Shown: positions 1-8,103 of the stretch, piece by piece
How the letters are laid out: each line of letters starts with the position of its first letter
How positions within the stretch are numbered: position 1 is the first letter of the stretch
Assembly: GCF_018310535.1 (NCBI RefSeq)
Contig: NZ_CP074103.1
Location: 62,001 to 126,000 of the forward strand
Source: Streptomyces mirabilis
GTDB lineage: Bacteria > Actinomycetota > Actinomycetes > Streptomycetales > Streptomycetaceae
Direction of reading: 5' to 3'
DNA: 64,000 nt
Program-made: the position numbers and the translations under genes
The notes under the pieces: model-generated
Seen by the model: only the letters and a program-made list of their open reading frames with translations
The model's database searches: none
What the model was told of the DNA's origin: nothing

Positions 1-119
1 TCGGGGCGCCACAACGGGTCGGTGTGCTCGTCCAGCCACGCCTGCCATCGCGGGCGGTCGAAGGGCAGCGGGACGACAGCCGGATCGGCCGCAGGGACGG
101 CCAGAGTGTGCAGGCTCAT
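1..119 (-). CDS. Start of a protein coupled to the integrase (partial)
   Basis: The first 39 codons of a minus-strand gene are visible before the window edge. Its ATG overlaps the stop of the upstream tyrosine integrase in an ATGA arrangement, so the two are probably translationally coupled. The visible residues contain a 'RPRWQAWLDEHTDPLWRP' stretch but no diagnostic motif. Tandem, overlapping recombinase genes occur in Tn554-type and RIT elements, so a second recombinase is a reasonable guess from context, but the visible sequence does not prove it. Confidence 0.5.
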   Translation of the reverse strand, partial: MSLHTLAVPAADPAVVPLPFDRPRWQAWLDEHTDPLWRP

Positions 120-1291
120 CGGGCGATCTCCAGGCGACGGGCGTCCACGCGCTCAACCGCGGCCCGCTTGTCGTCGTCGGAGGCGTGGACGTACACGCTC
201 ATCGACGAGTCCGAGAGGTGTCCCAGCAGGTCGGATACGACGGAGCGGTCGGTGCCGCCGCGGATCCAGTGCGTGGCCGCGCCGTGGCGGACCATGTGCG
301 GGCGGGCGATCAGGTCGGCCGCGCGGGCGAGGCGGTCGAAGAGGTCCTTGGCGTTGGAGTAGGTCATCGCCCGGCCCAGCGGGGCCCGGAAGAGGTTCAC
401 GAGGACCTGCTCGGTGAACTCGGCCTCCGGCACGGCGGCCCGCTCGTAGAGGTAGTCGGCGTAGCAGGCGACCAGCTCGGTGGTTACCGGGATGACCCGC
501 GGCCGCCGCGACTTCGCCCAGGCGCCGTTGCTGTTCAGCCGGCGCCGCACGTGCACGTGCGGGCCCTTCACCTGGCAGCCGAACGCCTGGGAGTCGGCCA
601 GCAGGTGCATGTCCTCCCGGCGAAGCCCCAGCGCCTCACCGATCCGCATCCCCGTGCCCCACAGCAGCAGCACCAGGAAGCGGTCCCGCGCGTGCCGGGC
701 CACCTCCACCAGGCGCGCTATCTGCTCGATGGTCAGCCACTCGATCCCCGCGTCCAGTGAGGCCAGCTTGATCAGCCGGGACCGCACCGTCCGGTGCTGG
801 TCGTCCTCGCCCGGGTCGTAGCCCGGCGGCAGGTAGCGCAGGTACTTGGGCTCTGTCAGGTGGCCCAGCAGCTCCTGGGCCACCCAGCCCATCCGGACTC
901 CGAAGGTCAGGAACTCACAGACCGTGCCGACGATCGCGTTCGCGGTGTTCTCCCCACGGAACCGCTCCGGGCCGCCACCTCGCCGACTCCGCGACGGCAG
1001 CGGCTCCTCGACCAGCCAGTGCAGAAACCGCGACAGCTGCCAGACGGTCACCGCCGCCCAGTTCAGTCGCTGCTGGGCGCAGTACGAGAGGTACAAGGCC
1101 GTGCGGCCGGCGTACGTGCGCTCGGTGTTGTACGCCCGGCCGGCGTTCCGCAGCCCGACGAGGAAGAGTGATCCCTCGCGGTGCAGGGCGTAGTCGTCTG
1201 CTCCGATGACGACCCACGCAACCCGGCCCTGTGTCACCTCCGCCCGCTCGGCACGGAAGGACGTGACGAATGTGCCTGTAATCCTGAACAC
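116..1291 (-). CDS. Tyrosine recombinase/integrase
   Basis: Site-specific tyrosine recombinase of about 390 residues. The N-terminal half looks like a core-binding domain. The C-terminal half carries the catalytic signatures: the first Arg in 'GTGMRIGEALGL', the H-x-x-R box in 'RPHMVRHGAATH', the following His in 'LLGHLSD' and the nucleophilic Tyr in 'SSMSVYVHAS'. All appear intact, so it should be active in strand exchange. It ends in an ATGA overlap with the next minus-strand gene, as in multi-recombinase elements. A GTG 18 codons downstream of the longest start (position 1237) is an alternative start. It is divergent from a Mom-like gene with only about 68 bp between them, suggesting that both belong to one mobile element. 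Confidence 0.85.
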   Translation of the reverse strand: MFRITGTFVTSFRAERAEVTQGRVAWVVIGADDYALHREGSLFLVGLRNAGRAYNTERTYAGRTALYLSYCAQQRLNWAAVTVWQLSRFLHWLVEEPLPSRSRRGGGPERFRGENTANAIVGTVCEFLTFGVRMGWVAQELLGHLTEPKYLRYLPPGYDPGEDDQHRTVRSRLIKLASLDAGIEWLTIEQIARLVEVARHARDRFLVLLLWGTGMRIGEALGLRREDMHLLADSQAFGCQVKGPHVHVRRRLNSNGAWAKSRRPRVIPVTTELVACYADYLYERAAVPEAEFTEQVLVNLFRAPLGRAMTYSNAKDLFDRLARAADLIARPHMVRHGAATHWIRGGTDRSVVSDLLGHLSDSSMSVYVHASDDDKRAAVERVDARRLEIAR

Positions 1292-1359
1292 CCCATGGAT
1301 ACCGATGACTGAGCCACGTCGGCCGGTACATGCCTGACGTGGCTGCCTAGAAGATCATC

Positions 1360-2091
1360 GTGAAGATAAGGCCCGCAGCCATCCAACGCTTCGGGATGCT
1401 GGACACCGAGGCCGAGGCCGGCCCAGACGATCAGACCGTGCACGGGCACGTCCTGGTCGGAGCCGTGGTGCTCGCCTCCCCGATGAACGAGCGAGTTTTG
1501 ACCGTTCCCTTCCCCGGACTTGCTCCGTACGCGGAGAGCGCCGAATTGGCCCGACTGATCGTCAGCCCTTCCGTCCCGGCCAACGGGGAGACGTTCCTGG
1601 TGTCCCGAGCCCTGCGGCTCGCGGCGGAGAGCGGGCTGCGCGCAGCAGTCTCCTTCGCCGATCCCATGCCGCGCCGGCGGGTCACCGGCGAGGGTGTGGT
1701 GATCGGCTCTCCTGGCCATCTCGGCATCGTCTACCAGGCGCTCGGCGCCCGGTTCACGGGCCGCGGAACCGCCCGGTCCCTGTGCTTCCTGCCCGACGGG
1801 TCCGTACTCAGCGCACGGTCAAAAGCCAAGGTGACCGGGCGGGAGGCTGGCAGCGGCGGGGTCGTCCGCCGCCTCGAACTTCTTGGGGCGCGGCCGCTGC
1901 GGCCCGAGGAGGAGCCGGCTCGCTGGCTGGCCGAGATCCTGCCGGCGATCGGCGCCCGCGCCGCTCGTCACCCCGGCAACCTGCGGTATCTGCTGCCCGC
2001 CGCGCGGACCCGGGCCGAGAGGTCGAGGACGGTCTTCGGGATGCCCTCTCTTCCGTACCCGAAGTGGGCGGATGATCGTCGCCCCGCCTAG
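1360..2091 (+). CDS. Mom-family (GNAT-fold) DNA-modification-like protein
   Basis: This 243-residue protein has the layout of phage Mom-like proteins, a GNAT-related family that hypermodifies adenines in phage Mu DNA. Recognisable features are 'ESAELARLIVS' (about residues 65-75), a 'NGETFLVSRALRLA' helix, the segment 'LRAAVSFADP', and 'GHLGIVYQALGARFTGRG'. Family members typically have a Ser-Phe-Ala-Asp-Pro box followed by a Gly-x-Val/Ile-Tyr-Gln motif, as here. GTG is the first start after an in-frame TAG at 1348; no strong ribosome binding site is visible and an ATG at 1396 is an alternative. Its place beside an integrase suggests a role in protecting mobile DNA from restriction. The family assignment is by motif recognition; substrate and activity are inferred. 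Confidence 0.65.
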   Translation: MKIRPAAIQRFGMLDTEAEAGPDDQTVHGHVLVGAVVLASPMNERVLTVPFPGLAPYAESAELARLIVSPSVPANGETFLVSRALRLAAESGLRAAVSFADPMPRRRVTGEGVVIGSPGHLGIVYQALGARFTGRGTARSLCFLPDGSVLSARSKAKVTGREAGSGGVVRRLELLGARPLRPEEEPARWLAEILPAIGARAARHPGNLRYLLPAARTRAERSRTVFGMPSLPYPKWADDRRPA

Positions 2092-2101
2092 GACGTTGCG
2101 T

Positions 2102-2122
2102 ATTACTCATTCAATGTGTAAT
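2102..2122. promoter_or_regulatory. AT-rich near-perfect palindrome, candidate operator
   Basis: ATTACTCATT and AATGTGTAAT face each other around a single central C, with one mismatch between the arms. In DNA this GC-rich, a 21-bp AT-rich inverted repeat about 70 bp before a GTG start is striking. It probably binds a dimeric regulator and sits in the promoter of the gene starting at 2195. Confidence 0.55.
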
Positions 2123-2194
2123 GTGGTGGCTGTGATCGAGCGGCGGATTCGCTCTCACCGACCGCACTCTTCGACCCTCACCCAGAGGACAACC

Positions 2195-2761
2195 GTGGAC
2201 ATCCCCATCACTGCACGCCAGGCCGCCCGCATCGCCGTGGCGCGGAACGCCGGGATCAACATGAATCCCGTCCGCGAGTGCACCAACGCGGACCGCGCGG
2301 CGTGGGCCAGCGAGGCGCTGGAGGCGTACAACCAGCACGCCCCGACGACTCTGTTGCCCGTGCCCGAGCGGACCGAGCGGGTTCGGCTCGGCGTCCTTGC
2401 GGCCGAAGCCATGGCCCAGGTCGCCTTCAACCACCCCGGCGACCAAGTCGTCGACGACCAGGAGAGCGCCGACCGCGTGATCGGGGATCTGGTCGCGCAA
2501 CTCTTCTGCCTGACGGACGGACGGGTCAGCTCCCGGGACCTCTACCAGGCCGCCGAGGAGCTGCGCAGCGAGGCGTTCCCCGTCCACCTCACCGCTGTGT
2601 GCGCCGTCGTCGCCGCCGGAGCGGAGCGCGAGGCGGGGATGCTCGCGGCGCTCTTGGACGCGGCCCAGTCGTTCGGGTGCGACGTCCCCGGCTTGGTCGG
2701 CAGCGCCCGCGACTACTTCGAAGACCTCAAGGCCGAGGAAGCCGATTCGGCGAGCAGCTGA
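2195..2761 (+). CDS. Hypothetical protein of the mobile-element region
   Basis: I do not recognise this 188-residue, mostly helical, acidic protein. The GTG start is chosen because GAGGAC lies just upstream and because the sequence becomes protein-like from 'DIPITARQAARIAVARNAG' onwards; an ATG at 2117 in the same frame is less likely. No membrane segment, signal peptide or metal motif is visible. The last third is rich in Ala, Asp and Glu ('ARDYFEDLKAEEADSASS'). It follows an AT-rich palindrome and precedes another small gene in the same direction, suggesting a regulated accessory gene of the element. Confidence 0.6.
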   Translation: MDIPITARQAARIAVARNAGINMNPVRECTNADRAAWASEALEAYNQHAPTTLLPVPERTERVRLGVLAAEAMAQVAFNHPGDQVVDDQESADRVIGDLVAQLFCLTDGRVSSRDLYQAAEELRSEAFPVHLTAVCAVVAAGAEREAGMLAALLDAAQSFGCDVPGLVGSARDYFEDLKAEEADSASS

Positions 2762-2836
2762 GCCGACGCCGCTCCCCGAACTGACCCGCTGGGCGGAATG
2801 TCCCGCCAGCGCCCGCCGCCCCCGGAAGGGACCCCC

Positions 2837-3049
2837 ATGGACACGATGATCCCCACCACCCGCGCTCAGCAGTACTGGTACCTCGTGACCCTCGGGCGCG
2901 ACGCGCTGTTGCGCGAACTCGCTCCCCTCAAGCTCTCCGAGGCCCTTACCCGGGCCTTGCGGAGAACGTGGATGAATACTCTGAGTGAGTACTCACCCCG
3001 GCTTCTACAAGGGTTGGGACCGCCACTGCGGGCGGTCCCAACAGGTTAG
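2837..3049 (+). CDS. Small hypothetical protein, possibly with altered C terminus
   Basis: About 70 residues starting at an ATG preceded by GGAAGGGAC. The first 45 residues ('QQYWYLVTLGRDALLREL', then 'LKLSEALTRALRRTW') read as a normal helical protein. The remaining tail runs into a perfect hairpin at 3013-3042 and has different character, so the reading frame may have been altered by insertion of the neighbouring transposase element. Function unknown. Confidence 0.5.
   Translation: MDTMIPTTRAQQYWYLVTLGRDALLRELAPLKLSEALTRALRRTWMNTLSEYSPRLLQGLGPPLRAVPTG
3013..3042. terminator. Perfect 12-bp hairpin between convergent genes
   Basis: GTTGGGACCGCC pairs perfectly with GGCGGTCCCAAC around a 6-nt loop. 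It lies between the plus-strand small gene and the minus-strand transposase gene, so it could stop transcription from both sides. It could also mark the end of the transposable element. No U-run follows. Confidence 0.5.
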
Positions 3050-3096
3050 CGGATCGGGGAGGGGTGGTGGAGCCCGAGGCTGAGGTCTCAGTGCGG

Positions 3097-4671
3097 TCAT
3101 GATCGCCGGGGTCCGGCTGCGTCGTCGCTGAGGTCTGTGGATTCGGTGTCCGCGTCGCTGTAGGTGGGGTCTTCTTGGTAGCGGGCGGCGCTGGTGGCGT
3201 TCTGGGCGAGGAGGAAGCCGAGGACGACGAGGCTCTGGGCTTCGGCGCCGAAGGCGATCATGCGGCGGTTCCAGAGGGAGCGGTCGAACTGGGAGAAGCC
3301 GGCTTCGGTGTCTTCGCGGCCGCCGTAGAGGGTCTGGTGGACGGCGGTGTTGTCGGGGATCTGGAGGAGGTGTTCGGCGCGGTGGAAGCCGGTCTCGGCA
3401 TCGCTCTGGCCTTCGTCCCGTTCTCCGGCGGTGGTGGTGACGCCGACGGGCTCGCGGTGTTCGTGGGGGCCACGGGGACAGATGATCGTGAGCAGGTGGT
3501 ACCAGCGGTGGGTGTGGGGGCTGGCGCGTCGTTCGAGTCTGCGGACGGGCAGGGGCAGCAGGGTGCTGGTGCCGTCGTCGAGGAAGGCGCGTTCGTGGAC
3601 GCGTCCGCCGCTGGACCACAGTTCGTGGCGGCAGCGGCCGTAGCTGACGGTGCGAATGTAGCGGGGCTTGGCTCCTTTGTGCTGTTTGTTGATCAGCAGT
3701 CGGCCGCGGCGGGCGATGACGTCGCGGTGCATGCCGCGGAAGGCGCCGTCGTAGAGGACGCCCATGCAGCCTTCGGCTTCGTCGATGATGGTGCAGGCGA
3801 GGTCGAGGGCGACGGCGGCCTCCCCGCCCTCCTGGTCGTGGGGGACGTGTCGGTAGTTGAGGAAGACGCGTCGGAAGTAGCCGCGGTGCCGGGTGGAGAA
3901 GACCACGAACTTGGTGCCCAGGACCATCGCGTCCTCGCCGCCGTTTCCCTCCTTCTCCTCCTTGCCCGTGTCTCCGTCCGTTCCGGTCGGCGCGGCGGGT
4001 TTGTCGTCCTGGTCGCGGTCGCCTCCGCCCTCCTTCTGCCAGGAGGAGGCGGGGTCGACGCGGTGGCGGCGGATCTCGCCGGTTGTCGGGTCGATGCTGT
4101 AGGGAGTGGTGGAGAGGGTCGGGGACTTGGCGACGGTGCCGTCTCCGGCGATCAGCTGGTGGCGCTGGGGGCCGCTCCAGGAGCGCCGTGCGTCGGTGGG
4201 GAGCAGTCCTTGGCGCAGGGCCTGGGTGAGGGCGAGGCCGGCGAAGGTGTCGTTGAGTTCTTCCAGGCGGGGGACGAGGAGCTTGCGCTGGGCGTGCTGC
4301 CACTGGTGGCGGGAGGGCCCTGTCCTGGGCAGGCGTTTGGCCTCGTCCTTGCCGAGGTGGTGGGCGACGCCCTTGCGGATCTTCTTCCAGACGGTCTTGT
4401 CCTGCAGGTCGCCGGCGCAGTAGCGGGCGGAGCCGTGGACGCCGCGCAGGGCGAGGAAGAGGACGTAGACGTAGGGCGGGTACTCGGGCGGGCGTCCGGG
4501 GCGGGGCCCGGTAGCCGATTCGAGGGCGGCGGCGAGGCGGTAGAGGTCCTCGAAGCGGGCGACGTCCTTGACGCGGCGGGAGGTGGTGCGCAGGTCGGAC
4601 TCGCAGGCGCGGCGGGCGTTCTTCTTGCGTTTCCCGCGCGGTACGCGGTCGCCGAAGAGGTCGTCAGGCAT
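3097..4671 (-). CDS. Putative DDE-type transposase
   Basis: A protein of 524 residues with a basic N terminus ('RGKRKKNARRACESDL') and a layout compatible with an RNase H-fold transposase: a first acidic segment 'LIAGDGTVAKSPT', a second 'MGVLYDGAFRGMH', and a C-terminal 'GGREDTEAGFSQFDRSLWNRRMIAF' region where many DDE transposases carry their Glu within a Tyr/Arg-rich helix. A Lys/Glu/Asp-rich insertion lies near the middle ('GDRDQDDKPA', 'GKEEKEGNGGED'). The ATG has GGAGGCGGCCGAG upstream and overlaps the end of the preceding gene by 8 nt, so the two are co-translated. I cannot name the IS family; the DDE assignment is moderate. Confidence 0.55.
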   Translation of the reverse strand: MPDDLFGDRVPRGKRKKNARRACESDLRTTSRRVKDVARFEDLYRLAAALESATGPRPGRPPEYPPYVYVLFLALRGVHGSARYCAGDLQDKTVWKKIRKGVAHHLGKDEAKRLPRTGPSRHQWQHAQRKLLVPRLEELNDTFAGLALTQALRQGLLPTDARRSWSGPQRHQLIAGDGTVAKSPTLSTTPYSIDPTTGEIRRHRVDPASSWQKEGGGDRDQDDKPAAPTGTDGDTGKEEKEGNGGEDAMVLGTKFVVFSTRHRGYFRRVFLNYRHVPHDQEGGEAAVALDLACTIIDEAEGCMGVLYDGAFRGMHRDVIARRGRLLINKQHKGAKPRYIRTVSYGRCRHELWSSGGRVHERAFLDDGTSTLLPLPVRRLERRASPHTHRWYHLLTIICPRGPHEHREPVGVTTTAGERDEGQSDAETGFHRAEHLLQIPDNTAVHQTLYGGREDTEAGFSQFDRSLWNRRMIAFGAEAQSLVVLGFLLAQNATSAARYQEDPTYSDADTESTDLSDDAAGPRRS

Positions 4672-5620
4672 CTCGGCCGCCTCCGTCCTGTGTCGTGTTG
4701 TCTTCGGTGGTGGACTGCCAGTCGTGGCCGATGAGTGCGGCGGTGCTGTCGAGGGAGGACATGCCGAGGTGCAGGGCCGCATCTTCGATGCGGGCGGTGC
4801 GGGTGAAGGTCTCCCAGCCCGCGTACGCCGTGATGGAGGCGGGGCGCACAGTCGGGTCCCCTCCGAGCCCGACGCGGTTGATCAGGTCGCGCAGGGCGAC
4901 GCAGACCCGGGCCTGGATCTGCTCGTCGGTGCCGTTGCGGGACGACACCGCCAGCCGCAGGCGGCGGACGTCCTGGCCGGGCGGTGCGGTGGCCTGGACG
5001 TGGTGCGTGCGGGCGGCCAGGACCTGGATGGCCCAGGCGTCCAGCGGACACCAGCGCGGCCGGGTCCTGGTCGAGCCGTGCATCCACACCCGCGCGGCGG
5101 TGAGGTCGAGGTCGGCGGGGGTGATGTGGCCGATCTCGCCGCTGAAGCCGCCCGCCAGCGCGAGGGCGGCCGCGGCGGCGTGGCGGGTGGGGCGGTCGGT
5201 GAACTCTGCCGCCAGGCGCAGTTCGACCGTCTCGGCCTCGTCCAGGGGGCGGGTCTCGCCGACGGTGCGCGCCGGCAGGTCGATGTCCCGGGCGGGGTCA
5301 CTGTCCATCAGGCCGAGCCGGCGGGCGGTGGTGAAGCACATCCGCAGCACGCTGCGGCGCAGGTGCCGGGTGGACAGGGAGGCCGGTGCGATGTGCCCGT
5401 GGCGGGTGCGGCCGTGCGCGTCGACGAACTGCGCGGCCAGGGCCGTATCGAGGTCGGCGAGCAGCGGGACGCCGCGCACGGTGGCGAACGCCTCGAAACG
5501 GTGCAGGAGTTGGCCGAACCGGCCGAGGGTCTGCGCGGACATCTCGCCGCGTGCGACCAGTTTCTGCCAGGCCGTCAGGACCTGGCTGACCGTGGCCGTG
5601 AGCGTGGCCTCATCGGCCAT
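4664..5620 (-). CDS. Tyrosine-recombinase-fold protein lacking catalytic residues
   Basis: A 318-residue protein with a SAM-like N-terminal domain and a C-terminal half that aligns by pattern with phage integrases. The catalytic positions are replaced: box I reads 'GGFSGEIGHITPADL' where an Arg is expected, the H-x-x-R box is replaced around 'ASITAYAGWETFTRT', and the final 'LHLGMSSLDSTAALIGHDW' keeps the helix but has no Tyr. It is therefore probably a DNA-binding, non-cutting recombinase relative. Its stop overlaps the transposase start by 8 nt, suggesting that it acts with that protein, perhaps in target or end recognition. The ATG start has only a weak ribosome binding site. Confidence 0.6.
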   Translation of the reverse strand: MADEATLTATVSQVLTAWQKLVARGEMSAQTLGRFGQLLHRFEAFATVRGVPLLADLDTALAAQFVDAHGRTRHGHIAPASLSTRHLRRSVLRMCFTTARRLGLMDSDPARDIDLPARTVGETRPLDEAETVELRLAAEFTDRPTRHAAAAALALAGGFSGEIGHITPADLDLTAARVWMHGSTRTRPRWCPLDAWAIQVLAARTHHVQATAPPGQDVRRLRLAVSSRNGTDEQIQARVCVALRDLINRVGLGGDPTVRPASITAYAGWETFTRTARIEDAALHLGMSSLDSTAALIGHDWQSTTEDNTTQDGGGRDA

Positions 5621-5905
5621 GGACCGCACCCGCCGCCGGTGCAGCCACTGGGTCGGGCCCAGGCTGCGGCGGGGCAGGCTGGGTTGGGATGCGGGGCATG
5701 CTGCCACCTCCACACGAACGGTGCGAACATGCACCACCGTGCGGAGGGTTGCGAGGGCGCGCAACGCGAGGGGGCCAAAGCGGTGAAAGGCTTGTCCGTT
5801 CGGTGCGCGTCCTGACGTTCGCTCAGTGCGCTGGGCGCGCCGGGGTGTTGGGCATGGGGTACTGGTTCCCTTCGGGTGCTGGATGCCATGCTGGCTGGTG
5901 CGGGG

Positions 5906-5974
5906 TGGATGGCGAGGGGATCGAACCCTCCGCGTGCGGGTCCAGAAGCCATACGCGGACACCAGCCGCCACCC
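5906..5974 (-). other. tRNA-like sequence or tRNA-derived attachment site
   Basis: Read on the minus strand, a T-arm is perfect (GAGGG, loop TTCGATC, CCCTC) and is followed by GCCATCC, which pairs with GGGTGGC 69 nt upstream as a 7-bp acceptor stem with one G-U pair. The middle is about 3-4 nt too short for a canonical tRNA, and the anticodon arm pairs poorly, although a loop TTCTGGA can be drawn. It may be a degenerate tRNA or a tRNA 3'-end copy left by an integrating element. The stretch 5621-6037 holds no other gene I can support. Confidence 0.35.
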
Positions 5975-6037
5975 CCGGGTGCGCCGTCCCGGCCAACGCC
6001 GGGGCGGCACACCGCTGGTGCCGGGTGGCGCCGGCGG

Positions 6038-6964
6038 TCAGGCGGGGGGTGCGAGGGCGCCGCGCAGGCTGAGCAGGACGCCTTCGAGGAAGGCCGCGTA
6101 CCGGGCGTCGGGCAGGGCCTGGACTTCCCTGCGGGTCAGCCCGAGCAGGGTGGTGCCCGCGGCGCCTTCGGCCAGATCCTCACCCGCCGCCCGCTCCTGG
6201 TGCCGCTCGTCCCGCTCGTCCGGCTTCGGTGCCGCAGGTGGCTCCGCCTCCGCTTCCGGCGCCGTGTCCTTGCCTGGCCCGGCTTGCGGACCGGCCGTGG
6301 GCGGCACGCCGTCGGGGGGTGCCAGGTGCATGCGCAGTTGCTCGTCGCGGACCAGGACCAGGCCGATCACGAGCCATTCCACCAGGTACATGCCGCGCAG
6401 CGGCACGCCGGGCAGGCCCGCGCGCAGCCGCTTCGCCAACTGCTCCTGCGGCAGGGGTCCGTCGGCCAGGTGCCGGGCCGCCGCCTGGGCGGACCAGTGC
6501 GCCTGCAGCAGCGGGCGCAGCAGCAGCCGCGCCCGGGCGGAGTCCTTGGGCCACTGCCGGGCGAACGCCCGCCCGTGGTCGGTGACCGAATACCGGCCCC
6601 GTTCGGCCCGCACCAGCCCCACGTCCGACAGGAAGCTCATGCAGTCGCCGACGGTGGCCGGGCTGCGGCCGGCGTGCTGCGCCAGCCGGCTGCGCTGCAC
6701 GTCGTCTGCGTGCTCGGTCAGGAAGGCGAGCCCGAGAACGATGTTGATCTGCTGGGCAGGACTGGAGCGGCCGCTGGGCAGCGTCCGGCGCGGCGGCGCG
6801 GCGCCCGCGTCCGGCTGCCCGGCCTGCCGGCGGTGTGCATCGCTCCCCGCCTGCCAGGGCGTACTGGAATTCGGATGCGAAAAGAAAGACACGGTGAGCC
6901 CATTTCCCGGCCCGGGGCGGGCCGAATTTACTCCGGGCTCTCGCGCGCACGCCGAAAGGCGCAT
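6038..6964 (-). CDS. Winged-helix domain protein
   Basis: A protein of about 308 residues. The part I can interpret is a MarR-like winged helix at roughly residues 70-140: a helix 'INIVLGLAFLTEHADDV', recognition helix 'RLAQHAGRSPATVGDCMSF' and wing 'GLVRAERGRYSVTDHGRAF'. A helical central region follows, then a Pro/Ala/Glu-rich linker and a short C-terminal helical segment. The N-terminal 60 residues are low complexity and the true start may lie inside. Likely a DNA-binding protein of the element; targets unknown. The same general design (disordered part plus winged helix) recurs in the next minus-strand gene. Confidence 0.55.
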   Translation of the reverse strand: MRLSACAREPGVNSARPGPGNGLTVSFFSHPNSSTPWQAGSDAHRRQAGQPDAGAAPPRRTLPSGRSSPAQQINIVLGLAFLTEHADDVQRSRLAQHAGRSPATVGDCMSFLSDVGLVRAERGRYSVTDHGRAFARQWPKDSARARLLLRPLLQAHWSAQAAARHLADGPLPQEQLAKRLRAGLPGVPLRGMYLVEWLVIGLVLVRDEQLRMHLAPPDGVPPTAGPQAGPGKDTAPEAEAEPPAAPKPDERDERHQERAAGEDLAEGAAGTTLLGLTRREVQALPDARYAAFLEGVLLSLRGALAPPA

Positions 6965-7010
6965 AGAATAAGCGCGATGCGTGCGTGAGCCCAGAAAACT
7001 GCGCGTCCCA

Positions 7011-7043
7011 GTGCCGCCGATCGGTCGTCAGCCTCGGCGGCAC
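7011..7043 (-). terminator. Hairpin downstream of the minus-strand gene ending at 7088
   Basis: GTGCCGCCGA and TCGGCGGCAC form a 10-bp perfect stem around a 13-nt loop. It lies 45 bp beyond the stop of the gene at 7088-7588 and ahead of the start of the gene at 6964, so it probably separates the two transcripts. Confidence 0.5.
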
Positions 7044-7087
7044 TTGCGCATTTTTCCTCTGAGGTGCTGCGTTGGATATGGAGTCCG

Positions 7088-7588
7088 CTAGGTATCACCG
7101 GCCTCGGCGGTCGACGGGATTCCGTACACGCCGCGTGCGACTCTGGCCAGCACTTCCGTCCGCACCAGTTCGGTGAGCTCCGGGCCCAGCCCGCTGAGTT
7201 TGATGTCCGGGCGTACGGCGCTCAGGTGCGCCGCGATCTCCCCCCTGTGCACGCCGCGCTCCTGGCCGCGCACGAAGGCGAGGATCTCCTGGGCGAGCGT
7301 CGGACGTGCCCGGCCCGAGTCCCGGGATGGCGCGGCATCCGTGGCGGGTGGCGGTTCCGGCACGTCATCGGGCATCTGCGCGGCGTCGGCCAGCAGTTCC
7401 TCGGCTCCGTGTGCCACCCGCTGGGACACCTCCGCCCGCGTGCTCGCGGAGTCGAACGCGCTCCGGGCCGCCGCCGCTTCCTCCTCGGCCCGGGCGAGGC
7501 GGTCCTTCGCCGCAGAAAGACGCTCCTCGTCGTCGGCCGCCAGCGACCTCAGCTCGGTCAGGACGGCCCGCGCTCCGCGTGACTGCAC
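7088..7588 (-). CDS. Coiled-coil protein with C-terminal winged helix
   Basis: A 166-residue protein starting at GTG with GGGGAGGT 8 nt upstream. Residues about 8-70 form a charged coiled coil ('LAADDEERLSAAKDRLARAE'). After a Pro-rich linker, residues about 95-150 look like a small winged-helix domain: 'AQEILAFVRGQERGVHRGEI' then 'VLARVARGVYGIP'. Such proteins are common small accessory regulators in streptomycetes. Function unknown; DNA binding is inferred from the C-terminal part. Confidence 0.6.
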   Translation of the reverse strand: MQSRGARAVLTELRSLAADDEERLSAAKDRLARAEEEAAAARSAFDSASTRAEVSQRVAHGAEELLADAAQMPDDVPEPPPATDAAPSRDSGRARPTLAQEILAFVRGQERGVHRGEIAAHLSAVRPDIKLSGLGPELTELVRTEVLARVARGVYGIPSTAEAGDT

Positions 7589-8103
7589 GAAAGAACCTCC
7601 CCTCAATTCCCGGATCCGGAATCCGCAATGAGCGTATCCAGCAACACATCAGCCCGGTAGGGCTTCTCCTGAAATACCCCCGCCATAGCCGCAGAGAAAG
7701 GAGGGGGATGAATTCGAACGAAATCCGAAAGAGGGATCTCCGTCATCGGCATTCAGTGACACCCCGCACGTCCCACGCTCCCTGGCCTGCGCTTTCTTTC
7801 CGAGACATCAGTTACCCAGCGTCAGTGACCTGCGTGCAGAACGGGAGGGGGCGCACAGGAGTGAATGACCCCGGCAGGAAGAAAGAGGCCGGGGCCCTTC
7901 CCTCATCCACGGCCCTGCGCGGGAGCGTGGCGGCGTCCGGCGGCCGCTCAGAAGTGCGAGAGAGGTGATGTGCCGGTGCGGGTGGGTGCCATCCCGCCGC
8001 GAATAGTGTATGTGGTGTATGTATGCACCGAACGATGAAAGTGGGCGCCCCGGCGCCCTCCAGTAAGGACCGGCAACGCACGGGTGCGTGGGATGATCCA
8101 TGT
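7589..8103. promoter_or_regulatory. Intergenic region with candidate regulator sites
   Basis: No gene is supported here. Near its right end, 8004-8030 contains repeated TGTATG units, ending in TATGTATGCACCG at 8018-8030, upstream of the HTH gene at 8104. The same 3' sequence recurs at the start of the gene at 8516, so this looks like the autoregulatory operator of the HTH protein. Confidence 0.45.

Noticed and set aside
3175..4734. Long open frame opposite the transposase gene
   Set aside because: Gly/Val/Ala-rich low-complexity product on the opposite strand; the minus-strand transposase has better codon structure and start site.
5826..6988. Plus-strand frames across the tRNA-like sequence and the winged-helix gene
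   Set aside because: Typical false proteins produced by reading antisense to a tRNA-like sequence and to a coding gene.
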